DNA of 64,000 bases from Lepidodermella squamata (lineage: Eukaryota; Gastrotricha): NCBI GenBank assembly GCA_047495785.1, contig JBLDXI010000021.1, forward strand, positions 992,001 through 1,056,000. Reading direction: 5' to 3'. The notes under the pieces were generated by a model that had not been told where the DNA came from, searched no databases, and worked only from the letters and a program-made list of their open reading frames with translations. Of this stretch, positions 36,544-49,144 are shown one piece after another (position 1 is the first letter of the stretch; the number at the start of each line of letters is the position of its first letter). A program made the position numbers and the translations under genes.

Positions 36544-37089
36544 AAGTAGGATTTTTTAATATTCGGAAAATTATTTTTTAGAAATTAATTGAGAAGTATT
36601 TTTCGCGCTTATCAAGTTTTGAAAACTTCATTTTTAAATAGCTTTTAAATAGCTTTAAATTGTTTTATTAGGTGGCAATGTGATTCCACAAATTCTGATG
36701 ATTTTTCTATTTTTTCCGCATTTCTGGCAATTTTTCGCAAAGTGTATTTGCCTGAAAAATTCCAATATATGGTTCAATCGCAATTATGGTTGGATTTGAT
36801 TTTTCTGGCTTTAAAACACGGAGATTTGCGAAGATCACCTGCAACGGTTACTAGGTCCAAGGTTATAACCTGTCCATCAAATCCCCGCGCTTTTTTCCTT
36901 TGTGCGAAAACGGAACTTTTTGATCGTAATAAAACATTTTTTCGAACCATGAAAGACGTTTTTATTCGAAAACAAAACACAAAGGTATCGCAAACAGGCG
37001 TATTCATCATGATGAGAGTTAGCAGCTATATGTCGGCTATATGAGATATCACTAATTGAAATGAAAATTTAAAAGCTGGTCAATGCAGT
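36544..37089. other. Gap downstream of the BTB-kelch gene
   Basis: 546 bp with no gene recognised. A minus-strand AATAAA at 36961-36966 would serve the BTB-kelch transcript. Opposite-strand frames of 78-100 codons here have no recognisable domain. Confidence 0.45.
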
Positions 37090-39532
37090 TCAATCGGAGA
37101 CGAGAATCATCGACGGGCATGATATGCCAATTCGGCAAGGTGCGTCAAGGTAATCACCCCTGTGCCACAGATTGTCGCGGGGGTCGAAGGTCACCATTTC
37201 ATAGGGTGACAGCCCGGGCCGGCCTTCGCTGTTGAATGACAGCAAACAACACAGTAGCCCACCATAGGTTACAGCTGTGACGAAAGGTGCCGCGATAGGG
37301 AGAGGCACGCCATCGAATCGTTGTAGAGAAACTGGGTCAAATCGCTCGACTGATTTTAGGGCGCCATTTTCGCCCGAACCACCCACGCAATAGATCTGAT
37401 CGCCGACCAGGGCGATGCCGGCGTGAGATCGTTTGGTAAGTAAGTTCGGAGCTTCGAGCCACTGGACATTATCATATTGCCAGGCGTCTTCAAATAGCTT
37501 GGAGACCGGGAGATACGTGATGCTATCGGTTACACTCGATCCATGGTCTTTGTTTCCATTAACGCGACCCCCTAAATAGATAAAACAATAATGATTCAAA
37601 TTATTATCACGATTAGTCAAACTGATACTCCAGGCTTTGATTTAACCTCAATTTAGTGTTTAAATATTTACGTATGTGCCCGATAGGACCCTAAATTTGG
37701 GGTTTGCACTTGGCAAACATTTAGAACTAAGAAAGTCAGAAATCTGCTAAATCTATCTTAACAGTGGCCAAGCCACCTTTGTGTGAACAAGAGCTAATAA
37801 TTATGAATCACCGCTGCATTTTTCGCAAATTGATGATTCATAATTTATGCAAAAAGATCACACCAAGACTATTTTTTGAGAAGCCAGCTTTTCAACTTTA
37901 CCGAAAATATAACTGATCACAACAATTAATTATTGGAACTAAGAAAATGTAATACTATTGAAAACCGCTAAACTGAATGAACTCGATATAGTAATTGAAA
38001 TTAAGTACGATTACTCACCTATCGCAAAAATCCTGTCGACGACACTTATTAGGCCAACGCCGTTCGCAGCTCCTGAAGGAAGCGCAGCGATCGGACTCCA
38101 TTTGAGGCTCGAAGCGTGTAAAATTTCGCAGTTATCTGATGTCGAATCGCTGTTCTTTTGTTCCTGAATTCCACCTTGAACCAGAATCAAATCAGCATAG
38201 CTCACGGAAAGCACTGATGGGCGATAGCGAGGTGTTCTCATCGACGGCATAGTTCGCCAATCGCAGGTTGGAAGGTCATAGGAGAGCTAAATTATTTAAT
38301 AAAAGGAAAGGAATTTGTATTATACGGGATTTATTAATAAACGTACCACAACACTTGAGGTTGGCGAGTGACCGCCTTCCCCGCCCTTACAGCCAATTAC
38401 GCCGAGAGATCGACCGTCGATCGGGAAAACGCTGATCGATTCTTCTTTCAAATTGTAAGGCGCATAAATACCGCAGAACCACTTCGATTGAGCCCAGTCG
38501 TAATGACATAAAAACGCCCCAGCTATTAATAAAAAATAATGCTAGAAATACAGCTATATGACGGTATTTTAGCAACTTACCGGCATTGCAAATGACTATG
38601 CCGCCCCTTGGCTGCTCCGGCCAATCAGACTCTTCTTCGATTTTATCATGGCAGCTCTCGAGCAATTTCCTGAAAAATTCCAATTAGTATCAAAATCTCT
38701 CTTAATTAATTTTTTTACCTGATATATTCATCTTCATTGAGAAGCTTGTTGGTCTTCAGGTGATTGGTCAAGTAGTCCTGTTTCATCATTGGAAGTCGGA
38801 TCTTGCGAATTAAATCAGCCAGGTGGCGTCGTCGGTAATCAGGATCGGTCGATGTCCACCTTAAAATTAGGTCAAATAGCGTTTCTTCAGTAACCGAGCC
38901 GCAGAGTCCAGTATCCAATAGTCGCCGTAGGAAACCAAAATCAACTAGCTCGAATCCGGGCTGTTTCGAAAGAACAGCTAGGCCTTGTCGGGAAACGAAT
39001 TCAATCAACAAATCCGATAAAACCTGGCTTGAAATTTGACTGCTAAGTTGGGCTAATTGGTAGACGTTTCTTGTAGAAAGGCCATGCGATAAATATTCGC
39101 AGCATTTGACCTCGACGTCACGCATCATTAGATAACACGCGCCTTGAAGCATCTACAAAAAATCATAAAGGTCATAAATTGAAAAATAATTGGCTACAAA
39201 AAAACCTGTCTCGCGTTTTCATCCGTAATTTCCAACCGCCTTGAGTACATGTATTCAAGAATTGCTTTCAGTGCCTCAGCGTCGATTGCATTCCGATCAA
39301 GGTCGATGGTTAATTTTTCGGTGTTATCAGAGCCGATGTTTCTCAGCATATCGCGAAGCCGCGGACTAGCTGCCGATAAGACAACCCGATGAGCCGCGAA
39401 TTTATTCGCCTCGTCCAGAACTAGCGTAACATCGTTCATATGGCTATCGACGTAAATCGAGTGGAGAGAGGCGAAAAATTCGCCGACAAAAGGGCACAGT
39501 TCCGATCTTTGCTGACGATTGCCATTAAACAT
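37090..39532 (-). CDS. BTB-kelch protein (KLHL type, Cullin-3 adaptor)
   Basis: Six exons (39532-39206, 39152-38719, 38669-38581, 38522-38347, 38286-38019, 37571-37090) encode 591 aa, a normal KLHL length. BTB domain: HMNDVTLVLDE, FAAHRVVLSAASP, LEYMYSRRLEI. BACK domain: VKCCEYLSHGL, LLIRKIRLPMMK-like helices. Kelch blades follow with GG pairs and W residues (ILVQGG, YCVGGSGENG, LWHRGDYL). The family serves as substrate adaptors of Cullin-3 ubiquitin ligases or binds actin. The paired GG motif is clear in only some blades, so the propeller is rather divergent. It interrupts the CA array and has no obvious link to it. Confidence 0.92.
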
Positions 39533-40100
39533 TTTGCTGTTTTGACTTCGAACTACAAATCAGCCGATGAAATTGATATCTGAGAGGCAGACCTGAGCGA
39601 GAAAGGGGGACTTTCATAGTTAAATCGGCCAGACGTGCTAATTTTAGCTCCAGACTCCAGACGACAATGGTCTGAAATGTCAATAAAAGCTAGACATGCG
39701 CCAAATGGGCCAACTTTAAGGTGGGCCGCCGCCGCTAATGCGTTTCACAAATTCTTGATTTAACCTGCTCACAATAGCAATAATGAGAGACCAGAAACTG
39801 AACGCTCTTCTCTCCGTTTTTATTAATTAAAAATAAAAAGGCACAATTGAATAATTTATCGCGCAATTACTTTCTAAATAATAATAATATCAACCAGACA
39901 AATTATAACGGCAAAGAATTCTCTAATTAACAGAAATTTCTCACGTAGGATATTGCGGCAGGATTTTGTTACATTTTATGTTGTGGACACGTCAATAATA
40001 GGTTATTTGCTAAAACATCAATTTTTTTTACAAAAAAATATATAAGGATTGAATCGGTAAATAAAATTGATCCCACAGAATTATTTAAAAATTAAAAAAT
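39533..40100. other. Gap between BTB-kelch and CA-E
   Basis: 568 bp, AT-rich. Contains the BTB-kelch promoter side and the CA-E 3' UTR. No gene or repeat is recognised. Confidence 0.4.
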
Positions 40101-41457
40101 TTAATAGAGATCTATAGAAAAATGAGAAGGTAGTAGTAGTGATGATGATGTTAGAATAAGAAGTGAGACTGTCAATGACAGAATTAATAGTGGCCATTTT
40201 GCATTAGTCGACAACGGGCGGGCATCAGGTGCGTTCGAGGTAGACGGGTACCTAGCCATAGGCGGCTTGAAACCGGGTGGAGCCTGGGCGTCGCGGCTGT
40301 TCGTTGTGACAACGCGGCCGTTCAGCCGTTGAATAGGCCTGAAGTTATTCTCGAGCGGGTCGAGCGCGTTCGATATGGGCGAGAAGGCCTTGACGTGCGT
40401 TCGAAACGCTGCGAGAGAATTTAACGAGATCGGGATGCGATCGGCGAACACGGTCCATGTGACTGTTTCCGAACACGGCGGCGTTGTAAGCGAGCCGTCG
40501 TAGCGGAAGTAGACCCCATCGCGAAGTATGCCGAGTGGAATAATTTTGGGAAATGATAACATCATAGGCACCTGGCTGCCGGGTTTTGATACCTGAGGCA
40601 ACAATGAGGCTATAGCTGCGAAATCGCCATCGGGCACGTTATTATCGACCATTGTCATGATAAAGCCAATCACAGCCAGGCCGTCTGGCTGACTAGCCGC
40701 CTGGTCGAATGAGCCGTATTTCCTGTTGTAATGAACCAAGTGAAGCTCCATAGGACCGGACCGATAGTCTAAACAAATCAGGAAAAATTAGCGAGAATTC
40801 GAGATTAAGTCGAAAAATTACCTATCACATGCTCTGAGCCGAGACATGCCGAATCAGTTTGAGCTCCTCCTAAAAAAAATCAGAGATTCAAATTTGCTGA
40901 GAAAAAAGCTCGAATATGACTTTACCCCAGTGAAAATGTAGCTGATCGAGTACGAAGCCATCAGGTCCTAGCCCTGATCCAGCGATGCGTGGCATCTCGG
41001 CGATCGACGCGTTGATTTTCCATAGCAGGCCCTGGCCTGTATTTTTGAGCTCGCCGAAATAAGTACCGGCAAAGTTGTAGAACTGCATCGGGTCGCTGAA
41101 CAGCAATGGGTCCATAACGGCGTCCAATGTTGCGATGTGAACCGGCGACTGGCGCCGACCATTACCGCACGTATCACTCAAATCATTCCACGCATCAATG
41201 TCTAAAATTTCAAATTTAACCCAATTAATATTAAAAAATCCACCTTAATTTTAGCGTAAAACGAAAAATAACTTACCATGATATCCCCAATTCAAGCTCT
41301 CCGTTAATTTCGGTGTCTCTCGCTTGTTATCAGAACCTAGGCGGTAGTGTTGGCGTGCGTCCGTCTTCGCGCCATAAATCGTAATCAGTAGCGCAGTTGA
41401 AACAAACAAAATGTCACGCAATCGAACCATTGGCCAAAAAATGATCGGTTTTTTCAA
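40101..41457 (-). CDS. CA-E: alpha-carbonic anhydrase, probably active, membrane-anchored
   Basis: Exons 41457-41277, 41201-40926, 40869-40822 and 40768-40101 give 390 aa. Seen: an N-terminal hydrophobic signal after a short basic start (MKKPIIFWPMVRLRD; the second Met could also start), RRQSPVHI, LHFHWG, MELHLVHYN and SLTTPPC. All zinc ligands and Thr199 are kept; His64 is replaced (NTGQG). A 48-nt exon carries the loop between the HFHWG and GSEH motifs. The tail has a Pro-rich spacer, then a hydrophobic run (PLLILSLTVSLLILTSSSLL) and a short end, fitting a GPI signal or a single transmembrane helix. Confidence 0.93.
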
Positions 41458-44422
41458 TTTTTAGTCGGCGCAAATCACAACTCGCCGCCTAACCATTCTT
41501 CCAAAACTTGTCGAGTCAATATCAAGTCATTAAAAACAACAACACGCTAATAACAACAGAAAAAATATCAGTTTAATTTGAGGGAACAAAAATTTGCACT
41601 GGACATTTCGCTATTCAAATGCTAATATAATTGGGGACAAAAGATGAAAGTTTTCATTAAAATTTATCTCGAAGATCATCGTATTTTTTCGCGTCTGATA
41701 TATCGCATACCAGAGAGTGACACAATTTAAATAGCATAAGGAGAGTATATAATCGGGTTGTGGGCGTGACAAAAAAAATGGCGGGAAAGAGCGCTCGCGC
41801 ACTATTTTGTTAACCTATTTTTATCTATCGACATTATCAAAAAGTGCGCGTGTCGTCTTTTTACGATGATGCGTGAAAGATCGCGCGGCCATATGGCTTC
41901 TTTGCTCCCTTTCTATGTCGCCTCTCCGTTGAGGGCGAGAATTAGCGCGTGCGCCTAGGGTATCAAGACTATTGATTAAAACCGCTCAGATCGCTGCAGT
42001 GTGTCAATTTGAGTGATGATACAATATCGCAAAGCGACCGCGCTATACGGCAGTAAACAATAGAGATCTAGCAGCAGACGGCTGGAAAAAAGTTGGTTAA
42101 AGACGATCGTGAAAAAATTTGAAAAACGGCGGAAGACGGCGGATGTGTCATCTCGCCGTGCTTAATTATAAGCGCTAGAGATTTTTCGCGCAAAACAAAA
42201 CGGCGGCGAAAAAATTCAATAATGATAAACAACAATAATAAATCTCATAAAAGAAAAATCACGGTGCAAAAAAATGCGCGTGAAAATATATAATATTCTT
42301 ACTCTTAAATGTAATAGAACTTCATTTTTACCTATAATGAATTTTCTCGGCTAAAAAACCCGCCGATCGATAGATTGAATTATATTGATCGCGCGTAAAA
42401 ATCTCCGGAAAATCGGATGATATAAAAAATAAAATATAATAATAAGTCAAGCCATTCATGCTGAACGGAAAAATCTAGCGTAGTGTTTTGTTTTTACGTT
42501 AACCTGTCAGGTTTGTTATGATACCTGAAGAATTTTTCTCAAAATATTTTTACTATATATTGCGCCAGTGATTTTAGTGATTGCGTTTTCCCGCCTCAAT
42601 TTCGCGCATCACTCTATATTATAGCGCGCACACACACACACGTGAAGCCGCAACTTTTATATGGCCTCGAGCGGCTCATTTTCGTAGATTGGCGTGTAAA
42701 AAGGCAAAACATAAGAGATAGCAATGTGACGTTTTGTTTACGAGTCGACGCCTGCAGGTTGTTCGGCTATATACCTATTATTGTTATGATACCTGCGCTT
42801 TCACTATCGCCTGTATTTATATTATTTTCGAAACAATAGCTGAAGAGGGGCAGAATATACTGGCATTTAGTGAACAGCTAAGCTCAAGTAGGCAAACCCT
42901 CTTCAGAAGTAAACGCGCGCCAGGTCTTGAAGCACATGCTCAATAACTTTAATTACTTCGCCTATTCACGAATATCTAAACAATAATTCGCGTCTGATAA
43001 TAAGAACGACGTTACCTGAAAATTACAGCCCGAAAAATTGAATGTAAAAATCTGGCTTCTTTGACACGAAATAATTAAAAAAGAATTAACGAGAAAATTG
43101 AATCTGCTCTGATATCAGCGGTATGTATTTAATTGATTTCGCACCAACGCGCGCGCTTTCCTGCTATAATATTTTTTCTACGCAGCATATAAATTGATAT
43201 TACCATCGCGTTGGTAAGGCAACGCGTAGCTAAAAAAATTACCGATTATTATAAATTCAGTAAAATATCATGAACCTAAAAAGGGCAGCTATATACGGCA
43301 TTCTAAATTTTTCGTTATTAATGAATCTATCGAAAATAGATATGCCCTCGCATATGCGGTAATAAAGAATAGCAAAGTTCAGAATATGAGCAGTATTTGG
43401 CAATTTTATAATGAAAAAACAACAAAAATACGCGTTTGTACACAGCTCAACAGGTAGTAGTCGCCCTTACACAGGTGCCGCACTGGAAATAAACTACATT
43501 GATAATGATGTTTAATGGGGCGCTTTTCACGGCAAGCCCGGCAATCCCCGCGTCTAGCAAAAAGATTTACAACTGGCGCGTTCCGAGTGAGTATATATCC
43601 TTCTCGCGAACCACTGGACGGACTTGTTTACCCAAATAAACAGGTTATTTACTCGGTAAAAAATTGTAAATAAAACAAAAATATTACTCTCTAATAAAAG
43701 GTTAATATATTTTCTGTAAATTGAAAATTATTTATAAAAATACTCCATCTCCACCGTTACCTTCAAAAATGAATTTTGAGAACATAAATATGATGGAAGA
43801 TGAAACGAAAGGTAAAAACGAATAGATAATTGGTTTGTGTTACGCCGCAGCAGCTATCTCCTGTAGGATGTACTGAGGCAATAATAGCTGTTACTGTTAC
43901 GATGTAATGCCTTTGCGTTAATGAAGCGCTAAATGTAGCGATTAAAGGCGCCCTTGTGTCTGTTGTTGGTACTGCAATCGCTGGGCGTGAAACGTTTCCG
44001 AATTGATGGATGGATGCATTGGCTATTATTAGCTTCTTATTCGGCTGGGATTTAACCAATATTTTTTAGCCACGCCGCGTAACAAATTGGCCCGGCTGCG
44101 CGGTTTTTTTCCCGCAACTCGATTAGTTAATCCCGTTCTGTATGCTTTGATTGTTCGGCACAATGATTACTGTGTACAGGAAAAAATTGAGGCGCGGAGG
44201 CTTTGTTTATAAAAGTCGTTGAAATAATATTATTTTTTGGTACTTTACCGCGAAAAAAACAAGCTGATTAAATTCATCAGGATGAGGTGAAATCTCGAAG
44301 GCTCAGGATTCGTCTATATCTGGACACGCGATTCAAAAGTCTGGGAAGACGCGTGTCCAGACAAATGAAAAGTGAAGTTCACTTAACGAACAAAGTTGAG
44401 AATTTAATTTGGAATAAAACTG
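41458..44422. other. Long intergenic region between head-to-head CA-E and CA-F
   Basis: About 3 kb of AT-rich sequence with scattered CpG-rich patches (for example near 41840-41960). The minus-strand CA genes lie on one side and the plus-strand CA genes on the other, so this is the inversion or divergence point of the array and holds promoters for both. I see no domain-bearing frame. Confidence 0.4.
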
Positions 44423-45701
44423 ATGTTTCGAAATTTGATAATATTTTCGGTATGATATTGCTGTGAATTTTTGGAATTTTCTAACCGATTTTTGTCAGGT
44501 GATTCTTAGCCAGGTAGCCGCAGCGACCTCGGACTGGAGCTATAAATGTTGTTTATACCAATCAAATTTCATTAATGATTCATTATTATTCTTAAAGACC
44601 AGGAAAAATGGCCTGAGTTGTGCTTGAAAGGTCACCGGCAATCTCCGATCAACATCAATTCTTCGAATGCTATTTTCAACCCTCAGCTGGATGAACCGTT
44701 CAATTTCACGGGTTATTCGACTCGCTTAGACGGGATTCATCTTAGAAATGATGGTCACACTGTCAAGCTAAGTTTTCGTCATTTCGAACGTAGCCAGCTA
44801 CCCGGAATCAGCGGTGGAAATCTGCCCAACAATGGGACTTTCTTGCTGGTCGGCATTCATTTTCATTGGGGAACTGATCCGAATGGAAAAAATGGCTCAG
44901 AACACTACATCGGTAGGCTGGCATTTTAATTCTGGAAATTCGATTGCGGCAGCTCTTTTTCTCTAGATGGCTTGTCAGCACCTGTTGAGGTACATTTTGT
45001 GCACAAAAACGCGGCCTACAATACTACGGAAGAAGCTCTGAAGCATGAAGACGGCATTGCTGTATTGGGCTTTTTGGTAGACCCTGTTGCACCGGCTGAT
45101 CTGAAGCAACATAACCTGAACTCGGAATTTATGAAATTAGCATCGCTGTTCAAAGATGTCATAAAAGAAGGCACAGTGGGTAATAATTAAGCAAAAGCAA
45201 GCGATAGCAATAATTTTTATTTTATTTTATTGCTCTCAGCAAACGTGTCGATTGACCTAGAAAATTTATTGCCAGCTCATGGCAAGGGATTTTTCTACCG
45301 CTACAATGGATCGCTAACAGTACCACCGTGCAGCCAGGTATGTCTTAAATTCTAAAAATTTAAGGTTAAATATTGTGGTTTTAATAAAGGCCGTCACATG
45401 GACTGTATTTGAAGACCGCATTAAGGTGGACCGTTCGTTTTTTACCGCGCTAACCAGCCTGCGCCAGAACTCGGTCGACCTAGCCAGCTCGACTGCTACG
45501 GAAGTTGCGATGCTGAATACGTACCGGCTGCTTCAACAGCTGGGAAATCGCGTCGTTGAAACCAACCGACCGCCGGGGATGGCCGCAACGAATAACGAGA
45601 AAACTACCACCACCACGGCTTCATCATCCGCCGGTTGTGAAACAGTTGTTAGCTACAGCCTGCTCATCGCCGCTACCTATGTCGCTGGAATTTTTAATTA
45701 A
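44423..45701 (+). CDS. CA-F: alpha-carbonic anhydrase, probably active, GPI-anchored
   Basis: Six exons (44423-44449, 44499-44547, 44598-44912, 44967-45179, 45240-45337, 45390-45701) encode 337 aa. The signal peptide is split: a 27-nt first exon (MFRNLIIFS) joins VILSQVAAATS. Active-site pieces: HRQSPININ, NDGHTV (His64 position kept), IHFHWG, VEVHFVHKN and SLTVPPC. The zinc ligands are complete; Thr199 is kept and Thr200 is Val. A Thr/Ser-rich stretch leads to a hydrophobic end (YSLLIAATYVAGIFN). Poly(A) signal AATAAA at 45757-45762. CA-G and CA-H share the split-signal layout. Confidence 0.92.
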
Positions 45702-45874
45702 AGCTACTATCAATTGTGACAGTATAATATTCTAGAAGTTTTACTCGTTTTCCTATAATAAATCGCAACAATGTGTGTCACTTTTCGCGGTGAAAAAATG
45801 CTAATTACCAGTATACTACAACGCGACTCGAAACTGGGTTATAACGAAAAATTTCAGAATTTCGAACAAACACA

Positions 45875-47082
45875 ATGCATCTCAACCTCGCTCTGACGGT
45901 AAATAGATCCGTAAAATTATGAAAAAAATTTAATTTCCTCTCAAAATAATTTTAGCTGACAGTTTTGCTCCACCAACTGCCATTGCTTTTTGCCGCTTGG
46001 GATTATAAAGGTCAGTGATTAAAAGCATTAAATCATAGATTTACAAAATTCTTTCAAGATTTCAACCAATGGGGAACAATTAACCCGGTTTGTAATACTG
46101 GCCGTGAGCAATCACCTATTGCCATAAATGGGGCGAAGGCCATTCCCGACAGTCGCCTTGCAACTGACAAGCTTCGGTTCAATAATTACGCCGGTGTCAG
46201 GCCCGGAACGCTGACAAACAACGGCCATACTCTGCAGTATTCACTGGAAACTGCTTCGGTTATCGAACACCGGCTTCGAAGGGCTGCGGCTGGAAGCGGC
46301 TCGTCGGCCTTGAAAGTTCCCTCGATCAGTGGCGGTGGATTGTTAAACGAGTACGAGTTCAAACAGGTGCACTTTCACTGGGGCCGCCTATCGCCAACAG
46401 TTCAAGGCTCCGAGCACGTGCTGGACAACAAACCGTCCCCGCTCGAAGTTCATTTTGTCCATTTTAATAAGAAATACGGAAATATTACGACGGCGATTGG
46501 CAAGGACGACGGCTTGGCTGTAATCGGATTCTTGTTTGAATACTCGCAAACGAAATCGAACGTGGATTACAAGCAGTTTGTTAGTAATGTGCCCAAAGTC
46601 ACCGCAGCTAATTCAAACGGTGAGTTGAAATGAATTCGAGGAGGGATAATCCCGTTATTTTCAACCCTAGCTCCAACTTCGATTGATTTCGGGAAGGTCA
46701 TTCCTAAGTCGGCTCTTGACGGTACCGGTGTTTATTACCGATATTTCGGCTCTTTGACTACGCCAGGGTGCGCAGAGGTGAGTTCCCATGGAATTTTATT
46801 TTTCACAAATTTTAATTTAAATTTGTATAGGTTGTTACGTGGACAGTTTTTGCCGAGCGAATTCCCATGGATGAGAAGCTGCTCGGCGAGTTTCATAAGC
46901 TGCGAAATACCGAGGGAGCTGCTCTTATCGACAATTTCCGACCCCTGCAAAACGTATTCCGCCGCCAAATTACGACCAATCGGAGAAATGGAACGAGCAC
47001 AACTGAGCCGGGTGGTTCGATCATTTTCTTCATGGCTTCAACTTTCTTTAATATGGCTATGCGGTTGGTGAAAGCTACTTAG
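45875..47082 (+). CDS. CA-G: alpha-carbonic anhydrase, probably active, GPI-anchored
   Basis: Exons 45875-45898, 45956-46010, 46059-46619, 46671-46777 and 46831-47082 give 332 aa. A 24-nt first exon (MHLNLALT) starts the signal peptide, which continues in exon 2. Motifs: GREQSPIAI, NNGHTL (His64 kept), VHFHWG, LEVHFVHFN and SLTTPGC. It is complete for zinc binding, with Pro202 changed to Gly. An Arg/Ala-rich insert (RLRRAAAGSGSS) lies before the GGGL loop. A hydrophobic C-terminus supports a GPI signal. TTTCAG occurs about 20 nt before the ATG. AATAAA at 47214-47219. Confidence 0.92.
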
Positions 47083-47375
47083 AGATCGTGAAGCCGAGAG
47101 ACAATCGTATCCGAACTTGAAAAATCTAACGGGTCTTCGGGCTATATTTAGCCAAATTATATATAATGCACCTTGTTATACCCATTTCCTGTTCCTGCAA
47201 AGTTGTTGATGAGAATAAAATGTATTTTTGTTGAGCTGTAAAACTGATTTTTCCTAAGAATTTTGCACTTGATAAGAAGCCTTTGGATCACGATTGTAGC
47301 CTAAATACGCGCCTGCACCTATTGAAGCTTTAATCGATTAATTTTTATTCCTCAGAATTATAGCAGAAAGGAGGC
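47083..47375. other. Gap between CA-G and CA-H
   Basis: 293 bp carrying the CA-G 3' UTR and the CA-H upstream region; nothing else recognised. Confidence 0.4.
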
Positions 47376-48946
47376 ATGATCTCGTCCTTAAGATTGCTTG
47401 TAAGTCTATATAAATTTATGCTATTATTTAAGATTATTTCACAATCTTACAGATGTTCATCCAAACCTTCTCAGTGTTGATTCCTTTCCTCGAAACTGTA
47501 CTTTTCAGCTGGAATTATAAAGGTAATGGAGTAACTATGGAAAAAACATGCTTTTCGAAGGCTAAAAAATCAGCTTCAGCTTAAAAAATCTGAAATCTTA
47601 AACAAAGTAAAACATACATGAGCAATTAGCGATTGATTTTTACCCTCATTTACGGTGACTGTTTGAGTTCCAAGATTCGCTTTTAAAATTGTGGGTCAAC
47701 ATGTGAATATAATTAAGGTAAAAGATCAGCTGCTTTTTTGAATTTACGAAAATGATATTTTTTCGGTCGCACATTGTCCGGTTATCCCGAATAGTTCTGT
47801 CTATTGATCTGATGCTTTTTTATTTCGAGAGCCGGAAAAATGGGGAGAACTCTGTCAGAAAAGAGGCCGGCAATCTCCGATAAACATAATGCGAAACGAA
47901 TCAGTCTACGACGAAAAATTTGACCAGCAACCTATTCGCTATCGCGGGTTTTCCCCTGATACGAATTTGACAGGTTGGCTGTTCAACTCTGGCTTTTCAG
48001 GTTCTTAAGAAAACTTTCAATTAAAAATGTTGTAAAAATTCAAACTTGTAAATACCTAGTTCAATTCACCGTGGCTAGATCTATACCTTCGTCTTCTCGT
48101 CCGACAATGGTTGGTGGTGGTCTCGGAGGCGCAAATGGTTACATTTTCGAGCAAGCTCATCTGCACTGGGGCGAAAGTCCTTTCTCTAATTCTGGAAGCG
48201 AACACTCTATAGGTAAGGATTTATTTAAAAAAAATCATAATCAAGTTATAATATGTTATAGACTATACGTATTCGGCTGCCGAGCTACACCTCTTGTTCT
48301 ATTCGAGCAAGTATTTTTCATATAAAGACGCGCTGAGTTATAGCGACGGAATTTTGGGCGTTGCCTTCTTCTTGGAGCCAGTATTGTATGACAACAAAAC
48401 TGAGGAAAATGACGAGCTCCAATTTTTTGAATTCATACCCTCAATTTCTGGCGAAGATGCGACTCGTGAGAAAAATCCAAATTATTTGTGGTTGTATGAT
48501 GCATTAATTTTGTATCAGGTTCAATTTCACTTGACCCTTCGACCTTGCTACCTCGTTTAGCTCAAAAGAATGGCTCGATTTTTTACCAATATGCCGGCAG
48601 TTTCACCACCCCGCCGTGCCTTGAAGACGTCATTTGGTTAGTTTATGAAGAGCCAGTGAAACTGCCCCTACAACGCTTCGAATTTCTGTGGCAAACCAGT
48701 CATCGAAGTTACAACTCTTCATCGGCCAATTATGAAATAGTTAAGCTGGCTAACACCAAGCGCCCCCAACAGGATTTGGCCGGCAGAACGGTTTTGACCA
48801 ACAAATTCAGCAACTTTTCAATCGCGAAAATGAACGAAAATAATGTCGATGAATCCTTAGATGCGTCTGCTTTTCGTGATAACTCTGCGACCTCAAGTTA
48901 CTTTTCGAATTATATTGTTCTCGTGATGTTAGTACATCAGCTATGA
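47376..48946 (+). CDS. CA-H: alpha-carbonic anhydrase, zinc ligands kept, proton shuttle lost
   Basis: Exons 47376-47399, 47453-47522, 47830-48000, 48060-48212, 48262-48465 and 48519-48946 encode 349 aa. A 24-nt exon (MISSLRLL) starts the signal peptide; exon 2 also begins with ATG, so a shorter start is possible. Motifs: RGRQSPINI, AHLHWG and AELHLLFYS, so all three zinc histidines are present. The His64 position is Phe and the second His after the third ligand is lost (LLFYS). The core SFTTPPC is kept. The intron usually found after the PPC..E segment is missing. A hydrophobic tail (YIVLVMLVHQL) fits a weak anchor signal. Confidence 0.9.
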
Positions 48947-48961
48947 TTCATGCTTTCTGAT

Positions 48962-49105
48962 AGGACACGCGTAGGAATAATCGTGGGCTGATTGTTGACA
49001 ATAGTAAAGCTGTTATTGGTTTCATTGAAATCCAAAAGGCTCTTGTTGAATCCTCATGACTAAAGCCGAGTCATGTGCTGAAGACTTAAATAGGAGCGAT
49101 TGGCG
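48962..49105 (+). repeat. Duplicated promoter region, copy 1 (upstream of CA-I)
   Basis: Shares GTAGGAATAATCGTGGGCT and further matches (TTTCATTGAAATC, GTGCTGAAGACTT, TAAATA) with 51120-51249 in front of CA-J. Because the copies lie at matching distance from the ATGs, they mark the 5' part of a tandem gene duplication. The TTAAATA stretch in both is a candidate TATA element. Confidence 0.85.
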
Positions 49106-49144
49106 ATGAAAAATGACCGTAAATTTATTCAATATAATCTGAAA

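Noticed and set aside
43763-44059. 98-codon minus-strand frame between CA-E and CA-F
   Set aside because: No signal, domain or splice partners; composition like the surrounding non-coding DNA.
49100-49144. Upstream Met of CA-I at 49106
   Set aside because: The matching frame in the duplicate CA-J runs into a stop, and the signal peptide starts at 49145.
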